Of a DNA stretch of 64,000 nt, positions 17,539 through 26,810 are shown in pieces (the first letter of the stretch is position 1; every line of letters begins with the position of its first letter). Position numbers and translations under genes: made by a program. The notes under the pieces are model-generated. The model was not told the origin of the DNA. It searched no databases and saw nothing but the letters and a program-made list of their open reading frames with translations. Origin of the DNA: CAVXXB01 sp963765585 (lineage in GTDB: Bacteria > Calditrichota > Calditrichia > JAJRVZ01); contig CAVXXB010000008.1 in the NCBI GenBank assembly GCA_963765585.1, forward strand, positions 186,001-250,000. The letters are read 5' to 3'.

Positions 17539-20451
17539 ATGGTAAGGGCAGCATTAACAACAGTATTTAGATTACGTCAGATCTTACTCATACCACTTAT
17601 TATTATAAGTATGTTTACTATTTCACTAGCACAGGATAATCCAGGCCGCATCGCAGGGACCATTGTCGATTCGCAAAGCGGTGAAGTGCTGATTGGTGCC
17701 AATGTATATCTGGATCAGACCACACTGGGCGCTGCCAGCGATCTTGACGGCAGTTATGTGATATTAAATGTACCAACCGGTCAATATACGCTGATCATCT
17801 CCGTTGTTGGTTATGCTGAGACAAAAGTGACAAACGTTGAGGTTAAAGATGGTGGATTAACCAAAATTGATCTGGCGATCCAACCCGAAATTATAACATC
17901 GGAAACAATAACTGTCGAGGCGCGTGCGCTTAAAAATAATGAAGCATCACTTTTAAAAGACCGGCAAAAATCAGATGCGATCAGTGATGCGATAAGTGCC
18001 GAAATGATTTCCCGGACTGCCAGTGGCGACGCCGCAGAAGCCATGCAAAAGGTAACCGGTGCATCTATTGTAGATAATAAATACGTTTACGTTCGCGGTC
18101 TTGGTGAGCGATATAGCATCACCCAGCTGAACGGGGCAGAACTACCCAGTTCAGACCCCGATCGAAAAGCATTCCAACTGGATCTTATACCCTCCAGTCT
18201 ATTAGACAATATTACAACAGTTAAGACATTTACTCCCGATAAACCCGGTAACTTTACCGGCGGTGCAGTAGATATTGGTACAAAATCTTTTCCCGATAAT
18301 TTTACCATGAAAGTAAGAGTAGGTACGCAATACAATACACAGTCAAATGGAAATCCGGATTTTTTAATGTACCAGGACGGTGATACCGATTGGCTGGGAT
18401 TTGATGATGGTACGCGGGACATCCCTGATGTTTTGAAAGAACCGGCCAAAATTCCTTTGCCCGCAGAGGCGCGCTTCGATGAAGAAAAGGCAGCAAATTT
18501 AAATAAGTATTCTACCGCATTTAATAATATCATGGAACTGCAAACAGATCAGATGCCGCTTGATGCCGGTTTGGCTATCTCAATAGGTGACAAACTGCAA
18601 CTGAGTGAAGGTTCGACAATTGGCATTCAAACCAACGTGACATATGGTAGAAAATATTCATTTTATTCAGGCGGGGAAGTAGGACGGTACAGATTGAATA
18701 ACAGCGCTGAGACGCTGAATCCGCAGTTGGTGATGTCAGATTCCAAAGGTTCGCAGGAAACAAACCTCGGTGCATTGGCGGATATTACATATAATATTAC
18801 ACCCGAACAGCAAATCGGATTCAATCTATTCTATAATCGCAGTGGAATTTCTTCTGCACGTTATATGGTTGGGTCATGGCCGCAGGAAATTGATGACGAA
18901 AACCGGCCTGTGAGTAACCGGGTGCTGACCTATGTCGAGCGCGATATTCAGTCCTATCAGTTTAAAGGGGAGCATTTTATTGCACCATTATTCAATCTTA
19001 GCGCAGACTGGGCGGTTACTTTTGCGAATACAAAACAGGACGAACCGGATCGCCGTCATATTTTTGATATAACCAATATTTCAGATCCGGAAAATCCATT
19101 TTATACAATTGTCGGTTCAAACTTTGATGATCCGGCGCGTTTCTGGCGCTATTTATCGGATCGTGCGAATACCTACAGTGTAAATTTTTCATTACCATTC
19201 TCAATATGGTCAGGTTTAAATAGTAAGTTTAAATTTGGTTTTAACCAGCAGGATTCAAAGAGAAATTTTAGTGAACGAATTTTTTCCTGGTCGGCGATAA
19301 ATAATACCTATAACGAGGTTGGCGGTGATCCATCCTTGTTATTTGAAAACCAAAATAATGGTCTGATATCCGCCGATACACTTGCTGGCGGCGCACTGAT
19401 CAGACATAATTTTGGTAATACGGTATATGATTTTACAAAACCAAAAAATAGTTATACGGGAAGTCAGACTATCAGAGCATTTTATGGTATGGTCGATTTT
19501 CCATTACTGTACAGGTTAAGATTCATCGGTGGTGTCCGATATGAAACTACCGAAACCGAGGTTATGAGCCGTGACGAAAGTCAGGGCGTGGGTTATATAG
19601 ACGAAAGAGACTGGCTTCCTTCTTTAAACTTTGTGTATAGTTTAAGTTCAAATATGAATTTACGTGCTGCCGGTTCAAAAACGCTGGCACGGCCAAATTT
19701 CCGCGAACTTGCCCCATATTCAACTCAGGAGTTTGTAAATGATTTTATCCTGCGTGGAAATCCTGCATTACTGCGCACAAAGATTAATAATTATGATTTA
19801 CGCTGGGAATGGTTTACAAATCCCGGGGAAGTACTCGCTGTAAGTGCGTTTTATAAAGATATGAAGAATCCGATAGAAATGGCCTTTGCAACCGGTACCA
19901 CACAATCCAATCCCATCGTAGAATATAAAAACGTACCAAATGCCACAATTCAGGGATTAGAGTTTGAGTTTAGGCTTGGTCTTGGCCATTTGACGTCTAA
20001 AATGAATAATTTTACAGTTGGGTCAAATTTGTCATTGATTGATTCTGATGTAGATATTGCCCGGAGTGAATTGAATATTTCACAGGGAATCGATTCTACT
20101 GTAAGCACCACAAGGAATTTGCAGGGACAATCGGATTACATATTAAATGTGGATCTGGTTTATAATAATGACGATTGGGGCACTACGGCAAGCCTGTACT
20201 ATAATGTGTTTGGTGAGCGGTTGGCGGTTGTTTCAGCAAATATCACTCCGGATGTATTTGAACAACCCACACCGCAACTTGATTTTATTATCTCGCAAAA
20301 GATAGTGGATAATTTGTCGGTGAAATTCACTGCTCAGAATTTATTAAACAGAGATTATAGAAAGATCTATCGTTTTAATGGTGCAGATTACGTTTATCAG
20401 TCATACAGGCGCGGAACTTCGTTTTCTCTGCGTTTGACTTATCAAATTTAG
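17539..20451 (+). CDS. TonB-dependent outer-membrane receptor with CarboxypepD_reg domain
   Basis: 970 residues. Signal peptide about 1-32 (ending ISLAQ), CarboxypepD_reg-like beta-sandwich (about 35-118, GTIVDSQSGEVLIGANVYL), TonB plug (about 150-250, with YVYVRGLGERYSITQLNGAE and DLIPSSLLDNITTVKTFTPD), then a 22-strand-type barrel ending in the aromatic-rich SYRRGTSFSLRLTYQI. AAGGAGAGG precedes the ATG. It imports an unknown substrate using TonB energy. It follows pstS and carries a Pho-box-like site, so a phosphorus-containing substrate (phosphate ester, phytate or polyphosphate) is a reasonable inference, not shown. Confidence 0.92.
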   Translation: MVRAALTTVFRLRQILLIPLIIISMFTISLAQDNPGRIAGTIVDSQSGEVLIGANVYLDQTTLGAASDLDGSYVILNVPTGQYTLIISVVGYAETKVTNVEVKDGGLTKIDLAIQPEIITSETITVEARALKNNEASLLKDRQKSDAISDAISAEMISRTASGDAAEAMQKVTGASIVDNKYVYVRGLGERYSITQLNGAELPSSDPDRKAFQLDLIPSSLLDNITTVKTFTPDKPGNFTGGAVDIGTKSFPDNFTMKVRVGTQYNTQSNGNPDFLMYQDGDTDWLGFDDGTRDIPDVLKEPAKIPLPAEARFDEEKAANLNKYSTAFNNIMELQTDQMPLDAGLAISIGDKLQLSEGSTIGIQTNVTYGRKYSFYSGGEVGRYRLNNSAETLNPQLVMSDSKGSQETNLGALADITYNITPEQQIGFNLFYNRSGISSARYMVGSWPQEIDDENRPVSNRVLTYVERDIQSYQFKGEHFIAPLFNLSADWAVTFANTKQDEPDRRHIFDITNISDPENPFYTIVGSNFDDPARFWRYLSDRANTYSVNFSLPFSIWSGLNSKFKFGFNQQDSKRNFSERIFSWSAINNTYNEVGGDPSLLFENQNNGLISADTLAGGALIRHNFGNTVYDFTKPKNSYTGSQTIRAFYGMVDFPLLYRLRFIGGVRYETTETEVMSRDESQGVGYIDERDWLPSLNFVYSLSSNMNLRAAGSKTLARPNFRELAPYSTQEFVNDFILRGNPALLRTKINNYDLRWEWFTNPGEVLAVSAFYKDMKNPIEMAFATGTTQSNPIVEYKNVPNATIQGLEFEFRLGLGHLTSKMNNFTVGSNLSLIDSDVDIARSELNISQGIDSTVSTTRNLQGQSDYILNVDLVYNNDDWGTTASLYYNVFGERLAVVSANITPDVFEQPTPQLDFIISQKIVDNLSVKFTAQNLLNRDYRKIYRFNGADYVYQSYRRGTSFSLRLTYQI

Positions 20452-20533
20452 GGATGCTACTTAAAAATAATTATTCCATGGAAAGAAAAAATAAACTAAA
20501 TAATTAATCTTATTATTATTAAAGGAGTTTTAT

Positions 20534-22201
20534 ATGATTAAATTTATATCAGGTATTCTTTTAATATTGATGCCATTCATTGTGACTGCAGCCGATGTTA
20601 CCGTCACAGATGATATCACTACCAATACAACCTGGTCCTCAGATAACGTATACTTTCTTGATGGCTTGATCTTTGTAGATAGTCTTGCCACACTTACGAT
20701 TCAGGCCGGTACGGTAGTTAAAGGATTACTCGCAAATAATATTACCACCGGTGACGGTGCCAGCGCACTGGTTATTCGGCGTGGTGCAAAATTAATGGCA
20801 GATGGCACGGCCGAAAATCCGATAATTTTTACAAGCGAACTCGATAATCTTAATATCTCAGAAGATCTGACCGAATCCGATCGTGGTCTATGGGGTGGAT
20901 TAATATTACTGGGTAAAGCTACGACTAATCAGCCGACAACCGAGAATCAGATTGAAGGAATTCCACCGGAATTAAATGCCAAATACGGCGGTAATGATGA
21001 TAATGATAATTCAGGTGTGGTTAGATATGTTTCGATTCGTCATGGCGGTTTTTCAATCAGTGGTCAGCCGGGTGACGAGATCAATGGTCTGACCATGGGT
21101 GCAGTAGGTTCGGGTACGACGATCGAATATGTTGAAGTATTCTCAAACTTTGATGATGGTTATGAATGGTTTGGCGGAACAGTAAATACGAAATATCTGA
21201 TAGCTGCCTTCTGTGGCGATGACGCTTTTGATTATGATCAGGGATTCCGTGGCAAACATCAGTTCTGGTTTGCATATCAGGGTCAGGATGAAGCCGGGCG
21301 CGGTGGTGAGCATGATGGCGGTGACGATAATGAAACCGGAATGCCTTATTCAATGCCTGTGATCTCTAATGTCACATATATCGGCTCTGGCGGCAATACA
21401 TCAGGTGTTGCCGGTGATGGTAATGATCGTGCACTTTATTTCCGTGATAATGCCGGTGGCAAATACTATAGTAGTGTATTTACAGAAGTTGTTGGTATCG
21501 CTGTAAAGATTGAAGATCTTGGTTCCGGTGATGACAGCCGTAAACAACTGGAAGACGGAAATTTGCTGCTGCAGAACAACTATTGGTGGAATTTCGGCGG
21601 TGGAAGCAGTTTACTGGAATTATCCAGTGGTGATCAATGGGTTGCCGATAGTCTGGCTGCCAATGGTAACATGATTGCTGATCCGAAACTGAGAGGGATC
21701 AGTTGGAGCAACGGCGCTGAATTAATGGACCCAAGACCTGTTTATGATAGCCCGATATCCATGGGCGGTATTCAACCGAATGATGAATTTTATGCAAAAG
21801 TGCAGTATCTGGGTGCTTTTGATCCGAGAAGTGATTTATGGACAAATGATTGGACCGCGCTGGATGCACTTGGTTTTATGGGTGATCTGGATGGTGGTGT
21901 CGATGCGATTACGGAGGAATATAGTTCATCTGTAGTTAGTGAATATAGCCTGAGTCAAAATTATCCAAATCCGTTCAATCCGACCACAAGCATTAATTTT
22001 GCTCTGCCGCAGTCAGGTCAGGTAAAATTGGTGATTTACAACTCGGTTGGCCAGGTTGTTGAAACCCTTATTGATGAAACACGCTCGGCAGGGCAGTACA
22101 CCATACGCTTTGATGCCACAAATCTGGCCAGTGGTGCTTATTATTACCGATTACAGACCGAGTCAAGAGTATTTTCTAAAAAGATGTTGCTGATAAAATA
22201 A
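20534..22201 (+). CDS. Exported beta-rich protein with C-terminal sorting domain, companion of the TonB receptor
   Basis: 555 residues. Signal peptide 1-20, then a repetitive region typical of right-handed beta-helices (TIQAGTVVKGL, ALVIRRGAKLMADGTAENP, GLWGGLILLGKA, VRYVSIRHGG), with many Asp/Gly turns that could bind calcium. At about 475-555 there is a T9SS type A-like sorting domain (NYPNPFNPTTSINFAL, IYNSVGQVV, SGAYYYRLQT, KKMLLIK). AAAGGAG Shine-Dalgarno. It starts 82 nt after the receptor and ends in a strong terminator, so the two form one unit, probably surface-exposed capture plus import. Confidence 0.85.
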   Translation: MIKFISGILLILMPFIVTAADVTVTDDITTNTTWSSDNVYFLDGLIFVDSLATLTIQAGTVVKGLLANNITTGDGASALVIRRGAKLMADGTAENPIIFTSELDNLNISEDLTESDRGLWGGLILLGKATTNQPTTENQIEGIPPELNAKYGGNDDNDNSGVVRYVSIRHGGFSISGQPGDEINGLTMGAVGSGTTIEYVEVFSNFDDGYEWFGGTVNTKYLIAAFCGDDAFDYDQGFRGKHQFWFAYQGQDEAGRGGEHDGGDDNETGMPYSMPVISNVTYIGSGGNTSGVAGDGNDRALYFRDNAGGKYYSSVFTEVVGIAVKIEDLGSGDDSRKQLEDGNLLLQNNYWWNFGGGSSLLELSSGDQWVADSLAANGNMIADPKLRGISWSNGAELMDPRPVYDSPISMGGIQPNDEFYAKVQYLGAFDPRSDLWTNDWTALDALGFMGDLDGGVDAITEEYSSSVVSEYSLSQNYPNPFNPTTSINFALPQSGQVKLVIYNSVGQVVETLIDETRSAGQYTIRFDATNLASGAYYYRLQTESRVFSKKMLLIK

Positions 22202-22234
22202 AAATGACCCTTCTTAAATAACCCTGGGCTTATC

Positions 22235-22272
22235 AAGGCAATGCGGACTAGTTTGGCATTGCCTTTTTTTTT
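22235..22272 (+). terminator. Rho-independent terminator after the receptor/companion operon
   Basis: Perfect 10-bp stem AAGGCAATGC (22235-22244) / GCATTGCCTT (22256-22265) with an 11-nt loop, followed by a run of T residues to 22271. Confidence 0.92.
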
Positions 22273-22289
22273 GTTATCCGGAGGATATC

Positions 22290-22395
22290 ATGGGTAAGAT
22301 TTATTTAATCCCCTCGGGGTTATGGGGATTGGGGTATTACCTATTATGGGCTTTGCCCATGGCTAAAAGTGTTGAGCCCCTTCGGGGTTCTTCTG
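22290..22395. repeat. GC-rich dispersed palindromic repeat
   Basis: Stretch with CCCCTCGGGG, GGGCTTTGCCCATGGC and GCCCCTTCGGGG hairpins. This kind of sequence recurs as intergenic repeats in many FCB-like genomes. It also happens to contain a 40-codon reading frame with a GGAGG upstream (22290-22412), which I do not accept as a gene. Confidence 0.55.
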
Positions 22396-22431
22396 AAGAC
22401 AGAATATTCTGACTCGTGTGTTCAAGAACTA

Positions 22432-22553
22432 ACTGACCACCGACAAGTACCGAATGCCTATAGTCGAGTATCCAGCAACCAGCATCAAGTATCTTGCATC
22501 CTGTATCCTGCATCCTGTATCCTGTATCCTGTATCTTGTCTCCTGTAACCCCG
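22432..22553. repeat. Heptamer array, CTGTATC/CTGCATC units
   Basis: About 17 units in unbroken 7-nt phase: AACTGAC, CACCGAC, AAGTACC, GAATGCC, TATAGTC, GAGTATC, CAGCAAC, CAGCATC, AAGTATC, TTGCATC, CTGTATC, CTGCATC, CTGTATC three times, TTGTCTC, CTGTAAC. The unit drifts from an AAGTACC type to a CTGTATC type. It is flanked by a CGAAGAGATTTCCC repeat fragment. Confidence 0.88.
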
Positions 22554-22599
22554 TCATCTCGAAGAGATTTCCCATTTTCTCCATACACACTTCTGTTAC

Positions 22600-22625
22600 T
22601 TACCCCAAGATTAATCTTGGGATAA
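22600..22625. repeat. 26-bp palindrome, copy 1
   Basis: Near-perfect palindrome with arms TTACCCCAAGATT and AATCTTGGGATAA. A perfect copy is at 29917-29942, and both are followed by AAATAAACGAA or ATAAACGAA and a TGACACA.TAACGAA motif, so the shared element is about 70 bp. Both copies lie beside heptamer arrays. Confidence 0.82.
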
Positions 22626-22707
22626 GCCAAAATAAACGAATTCAAAAGGTTTGGTATGACACAATAACGAAACGGTGTCTTGCATTCCTGCGGAACACAA
22701 TAATAAT

Positions 22708-22734
22708 AAAAAAGGCCCGTATTACCGGACCCTT
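22708..22734 (-). terminator. Terminator of the PpiD-like gene
   Basis: On the minus strand, AAGG(G)TCCG pairs with CGGGCCTT (one bulge) around a 6-nt loop, followed by a run of T. It lies about 100 nt after the stop of the gene ending at 22834. Confidence 0.7.
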
Positions 22735-22765
22735 GTATAATTAATAATACTTACCTGAATAAAAT

Positions 22766-22797
22766 GCTCAGGGACTTAGGGACTTAGGGACTTAGAA
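22766..22797. repeat. Octamer array, AGGGACTT units
   Basis: Three exact tandem copies of the 8-mer AGGGACTT plus flanking partial units. A related 8-nt array (TCCCTGAG/CGCCTGAG/TCCCTAAG) is at 49243-49282. Confidence 0.8.
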
Positions 22798-22833
22798 AGT
22801 ATGATAAACCTGATCCCAAATCAAACTCCGCTC

Positions 22834-24636
22834 CTACAGATTAAACATCTCACGATTATCTTCAATCTCTGCTTCGGCTTTTAAGTATTCATACCACTCG
22901 TTAAACACCTTGCTTCTTTTTTGATTCAACAACCGTGCCTGTATCCCATCTTTTTGTATTTTGAACAGGGTGGAATCATATTCCGTTTTTGACATCAGTT
23001 TTTGCCAGTAAATGCCCCGATTTGTTTCAATTTGTTTCGATATTTCATCGCTGTTCAAAGCGAATGCTGTGGCGTTGAACTGATGATCAAAACCGATGCC
23101 GGGAATACTGCCGCTCATCGTAAAATCAGCGGTTGTATCAGATCTTACTGCTTTTGCTGTATCTTTAGCCATAATAGCACTAAAATCAGAAGAACTGCTT
23201 AACCATTCTTCGATTACCATTGCATAATCACGTGCCAGTTGCTTTTCTTTTTCTTGTTTTACTTTCGTTTTACAAGCGCTTAAAACTTCTTCAAATGGAC
23301 GTACTCCTGCAGATTTAATTTCAACTATCTTAAATACTGCAAAACCATTCTCGGTATAAATCAGATCACTAACCTCATTGAGACCGCTCTTAAAAGCAAA
23401 ATTAGAGATTGAAAAGTTACGACCAAACCCGGGAATAAAATTCATTTTCTCGGAAATATGACCGGTTTTTTTTATTTCATATCCCTGTTCTTCAGCAACT
23501 GACTCAAATCCAGTAGTTTTTGCATCTTCGGCAAAAAATGCAGCTGCGGTTTCTGTTTTTTCCCGTGTACTTGGTCCGGCACTGACTTTTAATAAAACAT
23601 GACTCACTTTTACCTGTGGTTTGCCATCTTTAACACGTTTATCTTCGATAAGGATCAGATGCATGCCAAATTGGGTTTCAACCGGTCCAACCAAATCACC
23701 GGGCTTGCCATTGAAAGAAGCATCTTCAAATGGCTTGACCATGGCACCTCTTTCAAAGAAGTCATATCGTCCGTTATTTGTGGCAACAGCAGGGTCTTCA
23801 CTAAATTCCGCAGCCAGGGCGTTAAAATCCTCTCCATTGGCGAATCTGGCACGAATTTCAGCAAATTCATCCATGATGCGTGTGGTATCCTGAGTGGTTG
23901 GTTTCAGAATGAATTCAACATAGTTCAAGTCGCGGGTTTCATCGCGTTCAAATTCATCCTGATGTGCATCGTAATATGCACGGGCTTCATCATCCGTTAC
24001 TTCCTTGATCTTGTCACGATATTTTGCGAAAGGTAATTCAAGATAAGCCACTTTTGCTTTCATGGAGGTTTTCATATATTCTTCTTCCGCTTCAGATTCA
24101 CTGACACGAACCGTTGCAGTGATAACATTCTGCAATTTCTGGAAGGGTAGTTGCTGGCGGTAAAAATCTTCGATCTGAAGCCACGGTATTTCAGTATTAC
24201 CAAAAGAAGCATAGTATTTGTCCCAATCAAATTGACCATTGGTCTGAAAATTAGGATTTTGTTTAAACTCATCTAAAGGATAATTTTTTATCTGATATCG
24301 GATTTCTTCATCCGTTGCAGTAATTCCAAGTTTATCTATTTCTTCCTGGAAAATCACGCGCTGTACATATTGCTCCCAAACCTGTGTCCGTAAGTTTTCC
24401 AGCTGGGTGTCGTTGAGATTTTGATCTGTTCTCTGACGCTCATTCTGGTACATTTGCTGATACATTTCTGTGAACTGATCATAAGTTAGTTCCTGGCCGT
24501 TCACACTGCCTACAAAGGCCTGACGGTTGCTCATACCGGAATAATCCATACCCCACTCAAATACCATCAAACCGATAAAAGCAAGTGCAACGATTACAAT
24601 AAAAATTTTACTGTATTCGCGTAATTTGGTCATCAT
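22834..24636 (-). CDS. PpiD-like periplasmic peptidyl-prolyl isomerase/foldase
   Basis: 600 residues. A single N-terminal membrane anchor (about 11-30, IFIVIVALAFIGLMVFEWGM) is followed by a SurA_N-type chaperone region (about 40-200) and a parvulin rotamase domain (about 235-340, with FANGEDFNALAAEFSEDPA and QFGMHLILIED). It then has a second, degenerate rotamase-like segment (VSHVLLKV). It assists folding of exported proteins at the inner membrane. A GGAGA Shine-Dalgarno precedes the double ATG. It is transcribed away from the acyltransferase gene; the 187-nt gap between them should hold both promoters. Confidence 0.9.
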   Translation of the reverse strand: MMTKLREYSKIFIVIVALAFIGLMVFEWGMDYSGMSNRQAFVGSVNGQELTYDQFTEMYQQMYQNERQRTDQNLNDTQLENLRTQVWEQYVQRVIFQEEIDKLGITATDEEIRYQIKNYPLDEFKQNPNFQTNGQFDWDKYYASFGNTEIPWLQIEDFYRQQLPFQKLQNVITATVRVSESEAEEEYMKTSMKAKVAYLELPFAKYRDKIKEVTDDEARAYYDAHQDEFERDETRDLNYVEFILKPTTQDTTRIMDEFAEIRARFANGEDFNALAAEFSEDPAVATNNGRYDFFERGAMVKPFEDASFNGKPGDLVGPVETQFGMHLILIEDKRVKDGKPQVKVSHVLLKVSAGPSTREKTETAAAFFAEDAKTTGFESVAEEQGYEIKKTGHISEKMNFIPGFGRNFSISNFAFKSGLNEVSDLIYTENGFAVFKIVEIKSAGVRPFEEVLSACKTKVKQEKEKQLARDYAMVIEEWLSSSSDFSAIMAKDTAKAVRSDTTADFTMSGSIPGIGFDHQFNATAFALNSDEISKQIETNRGIYWQKLMSKTEYDSTLFKIQKDGIQARLLNQKRSKVFNEWYEYLKAEAEIEDNREMFNL

Positions 24637-24823
24637 AATAAATACATCTCCTTATTCTAATATTCGTTACCAAACCGGGCTTGGTAACGTTGTACTCTCC
24701 AATTTATAATAAACTATAATTTACAAGTACTTACCGTCTATTTCAACTCTAATGCATGATTTTAAAATCAAAAAGATTTAAAAAGATTTTGACTGAAAAT
24801 AACGATTTATTAAGTTTGCCATT

Positions 24824-25759
24824 ATGAAGAAAGTAGAATACTATCTTGTCGTACTCTTATTTGCAATATTTGAACGAATACCATTTGCAGTGGTTAAATA
24901 TGTCGGCTTGATTATTGCGTTCATCACACAACATGTGATACGGTATCGTACTGAGCTTGTAAAAGAGAACCTGCGCAGGGCGTTTCCTGAATATGATGAA
25001 AAGAAAATTTCTCAAATTAGCAAAGAAGTATATATTAATTTTACCTTTTTGTGGGTTGAATGGCTGCAAAGTCGCAGATTTACAAAGGAATTTGCCGAAG
25101 ACACTTGCACAGTAGAAAATTTTGAAATCGTAGCAGAAGCACTTGCGCAGAACAAAGGACTGGTTGGTTTTAGCGGGCATTTGGGGAATTTTGAATGGAT
25201 TGCAAGATATGTGCAGCATCATCACAGACAGGTTACAGGTATCATGCGCAGAATGCATAATAAAGATATAAACGACTTTGCAGTTAAATTCAGGGAAGAT
25301 CTGGGTTTTGGTGTTATTTATACCGATGGTGCATTTAAGAAAACTCTGGAATTATTGGCAAATGGTGGCGTAGTTGGTGTCGCTGGTGATCAGGACGCAC
25401 ATGAAAAGGGTGTATTTGTCGATTTTTTTGGTATTCCTTCGTCAACCCCGGTTGGCGCTGCCATGTTTCATTTAAGAAGTGGTGCCCCAATTATATTTTT
25501 AGCTGGCATACGTGAGAAATGGGGTAAGTTCAGGTTTGTTTTTGAAAAAGTACCAGTGCCCGAAAATAAAGAAATAACAGATGACAATATTTATCGCATA
25601 ATGCAGGCGGTGACAACTTTGCTGGAAAAATATATCAGGAAATATCCCGGCCAGTATTTTTGGACACACCGGCGCTGGAAAACGGTTCCGGATCAGTTTC
25701 AACTTGAAAAATTCCGGGAACAACGTAAAAAATATATGGACAAATCTCTCTTAGAATAA
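24824..25759 (+). CDS. LpxL/HtrB-like lipid A acyltransferase
   Basis: 311 residues, usual length. N-terminal hydrophobic anchor (about 5-35), then the catalytic HxxxxE motif His119/Glu124 in GHLGNFEW, and downstream blocks GVAGDQDAHEKGVFVDFFG and FWTHRRWKT that define the family. It transfers a secondary acyl chain from acyl-ACP to a lipid A precursor at the inner membrane. The gene is followed by a heptosyltransferase 25 nt later, consistent with lipopolysaccharide assembly. The acyl chain preference cannot be read. Confidence 0.9.
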   Translation: MKKVEYYLVVLLFAIFERIPFAVVKYVGLIIAFITQHVIRYRTELVKENLRRAFPEYDEKKISQISKEVYINFTFLWVEWLQSRRFTKEFAEDTCTVENFEIVAEALAQNKGLVGFSGHLGNFEWIARYVQHHHRQVTGIMRRMHNKDINDFAVKFREDLGFGVIYTDGAFKKTLELLANGGVVGVAGDQDAHEKGVFVDFFGIPSSTPVGAAMFHLRSGAPIIFLAGIREKWGKFRFVFEKVPVPENKEITDDNIYRIMQAVTTLLEKYIRKYPGQYFWTHRRWKTVPDQFQLEKFREQRKKYMDKSLLE

Positions 25760-25784
25760 AGCTGATTCTCCAGTGCAACAACAA

Positions 25785-26804
25785 ATGAAAATACTTATCA
25801 TTCAAACTGCGTTTATCGGTGATGTTATTCTTACAACACCACTTATATCTTCAGTAAAAAAAATATATCCGGATAGTGCTATAGATTTCCTGACAATCCC
25901 CAAATCTGTAAATATTCTTGAAAACAATCCTGATCTTAATCAAATAATCATATTTGATAAAAATGATAAGGACAGTGGATTATCGGGATTAATGCGGTTG
26001 GGAACATACCTTAAATCGCAGTCTTATGATATCTGTTTTACCCCGCATCGCTCCTTACGCAGCGCCTTTCTCAGCTACACTACCGGCGCACAAAAACGTA
26101 TCGGCTTTGATCGCAGTGCGTTCAAATGGGCATATACGAACATTGTCATCTATCGTTATGATATACATGAGATAGAACGGAACTTATCATTGCTTGGCCA
26201 GGAAGAATATGGCCTGAATATCTCAAAACCATTGATCTATCCCTCGGATGAAGATATAAATATTGTTAATCAAATTTTAAAAGATAATTTTATTAGTAAA
26301 AAAAGTCGTATATTTGCTTTTGCGCCAGGATCGATATGGCCAACAAAACGCTGGCCGGAGAACTATTTCGCAGATCTTTGCAGGATGCTGGTGAGCGATG
26401 GATATGTACCATTGCTAATTGGTGGGCCGGATGATATTGGCATTTGTGAAGAAATTCAACGTGCCTGCCCGCAGTCAAGATCTCTGGCTGGTATACTGTC
26501 ATTGCGTCAATCCACATACTTATTGAAAAAATGTACCGGATTGATTACCAATGATTCTGCGCCATTACATCTTGGCCTGGCAGCGGATATTCCGGTGTAT
26601 GCCATATTTGGAGCAACGGTTCCTGAATTTGGATTTGCACCGTTTGGAGAAAAAGACAAGGTGATTGAGTATAAGGATCTGGCTTGCCGCCCATGTGGCA
26701 AACACGGCAGCGCAAAGTGCCCGGTAAAAAGTTTTGATTGTATGCTGAAATTGACGCCTGAGAAGGTATATAGCGAACTGAACCTAAATTTAACTACAGA
26801 ATAA
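25785..26804 (+). CDS. Glycosyltransferase family 9 (heptosyltransferase II-like)
   Basis: 339 residues from ATG 25785; a GTG at 25773 would add four residues, and neither has a strong Shine-Dalgarno. The N-terminus KILIIQTAFIGDVILTTPLI, the FAPGSIWPTKRWPENYFADL core and LITNDSAPLHLGLAADIPVYAIFG are ADP-heptose:LPS heptosyltransferase hallmarks. C-terminal cysteines (CRPCGKHGSAKCP) are common in the family. It adds core sugars to lipid A in the cytoplasm, consistent with the acyltransferase neighbour. Confidence 0.92.
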   Translation: MKILIIQTAFIGDVILTTPLISSVKKIYPDSAIDFLTIPKSVNILENNPDLNQIIIFDKNDKDSGLSGLMRLGTYLKSQSYDICFTPHRSLRSAFLSYTTGAQKRIGFDRSAFKWAYTNIVIYRYDIHEIERNLSLLGQEEYGLNISKPLIYPSDEDINIVNQILKDNFISKKSRIFAFAPGSIWPTKRWPENYFADLCRMLVSDGYVPLLIGGPDDIGICEEIQRACPQSRSLAGILSLRQSTYLLKKCTGLITNDSAPLHLGLAADIPVYAIFGATVPEFGFAPFGEKDKVIEYKDLACRPCGKHGSAKCPVKSFDCMLKLTPEKVYSELNLNLTTE

Positions 26805-26810
26805 AAATAG

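Noticed and set aside
22290..22412. 40-codon reading frame with a GGAGG site upstream
   Set aside because: It consists largely of a GC-rich palindromic repeat (CCCCTCGGGG, GCCCCTTCGGGG) and has no protein-like pattern.
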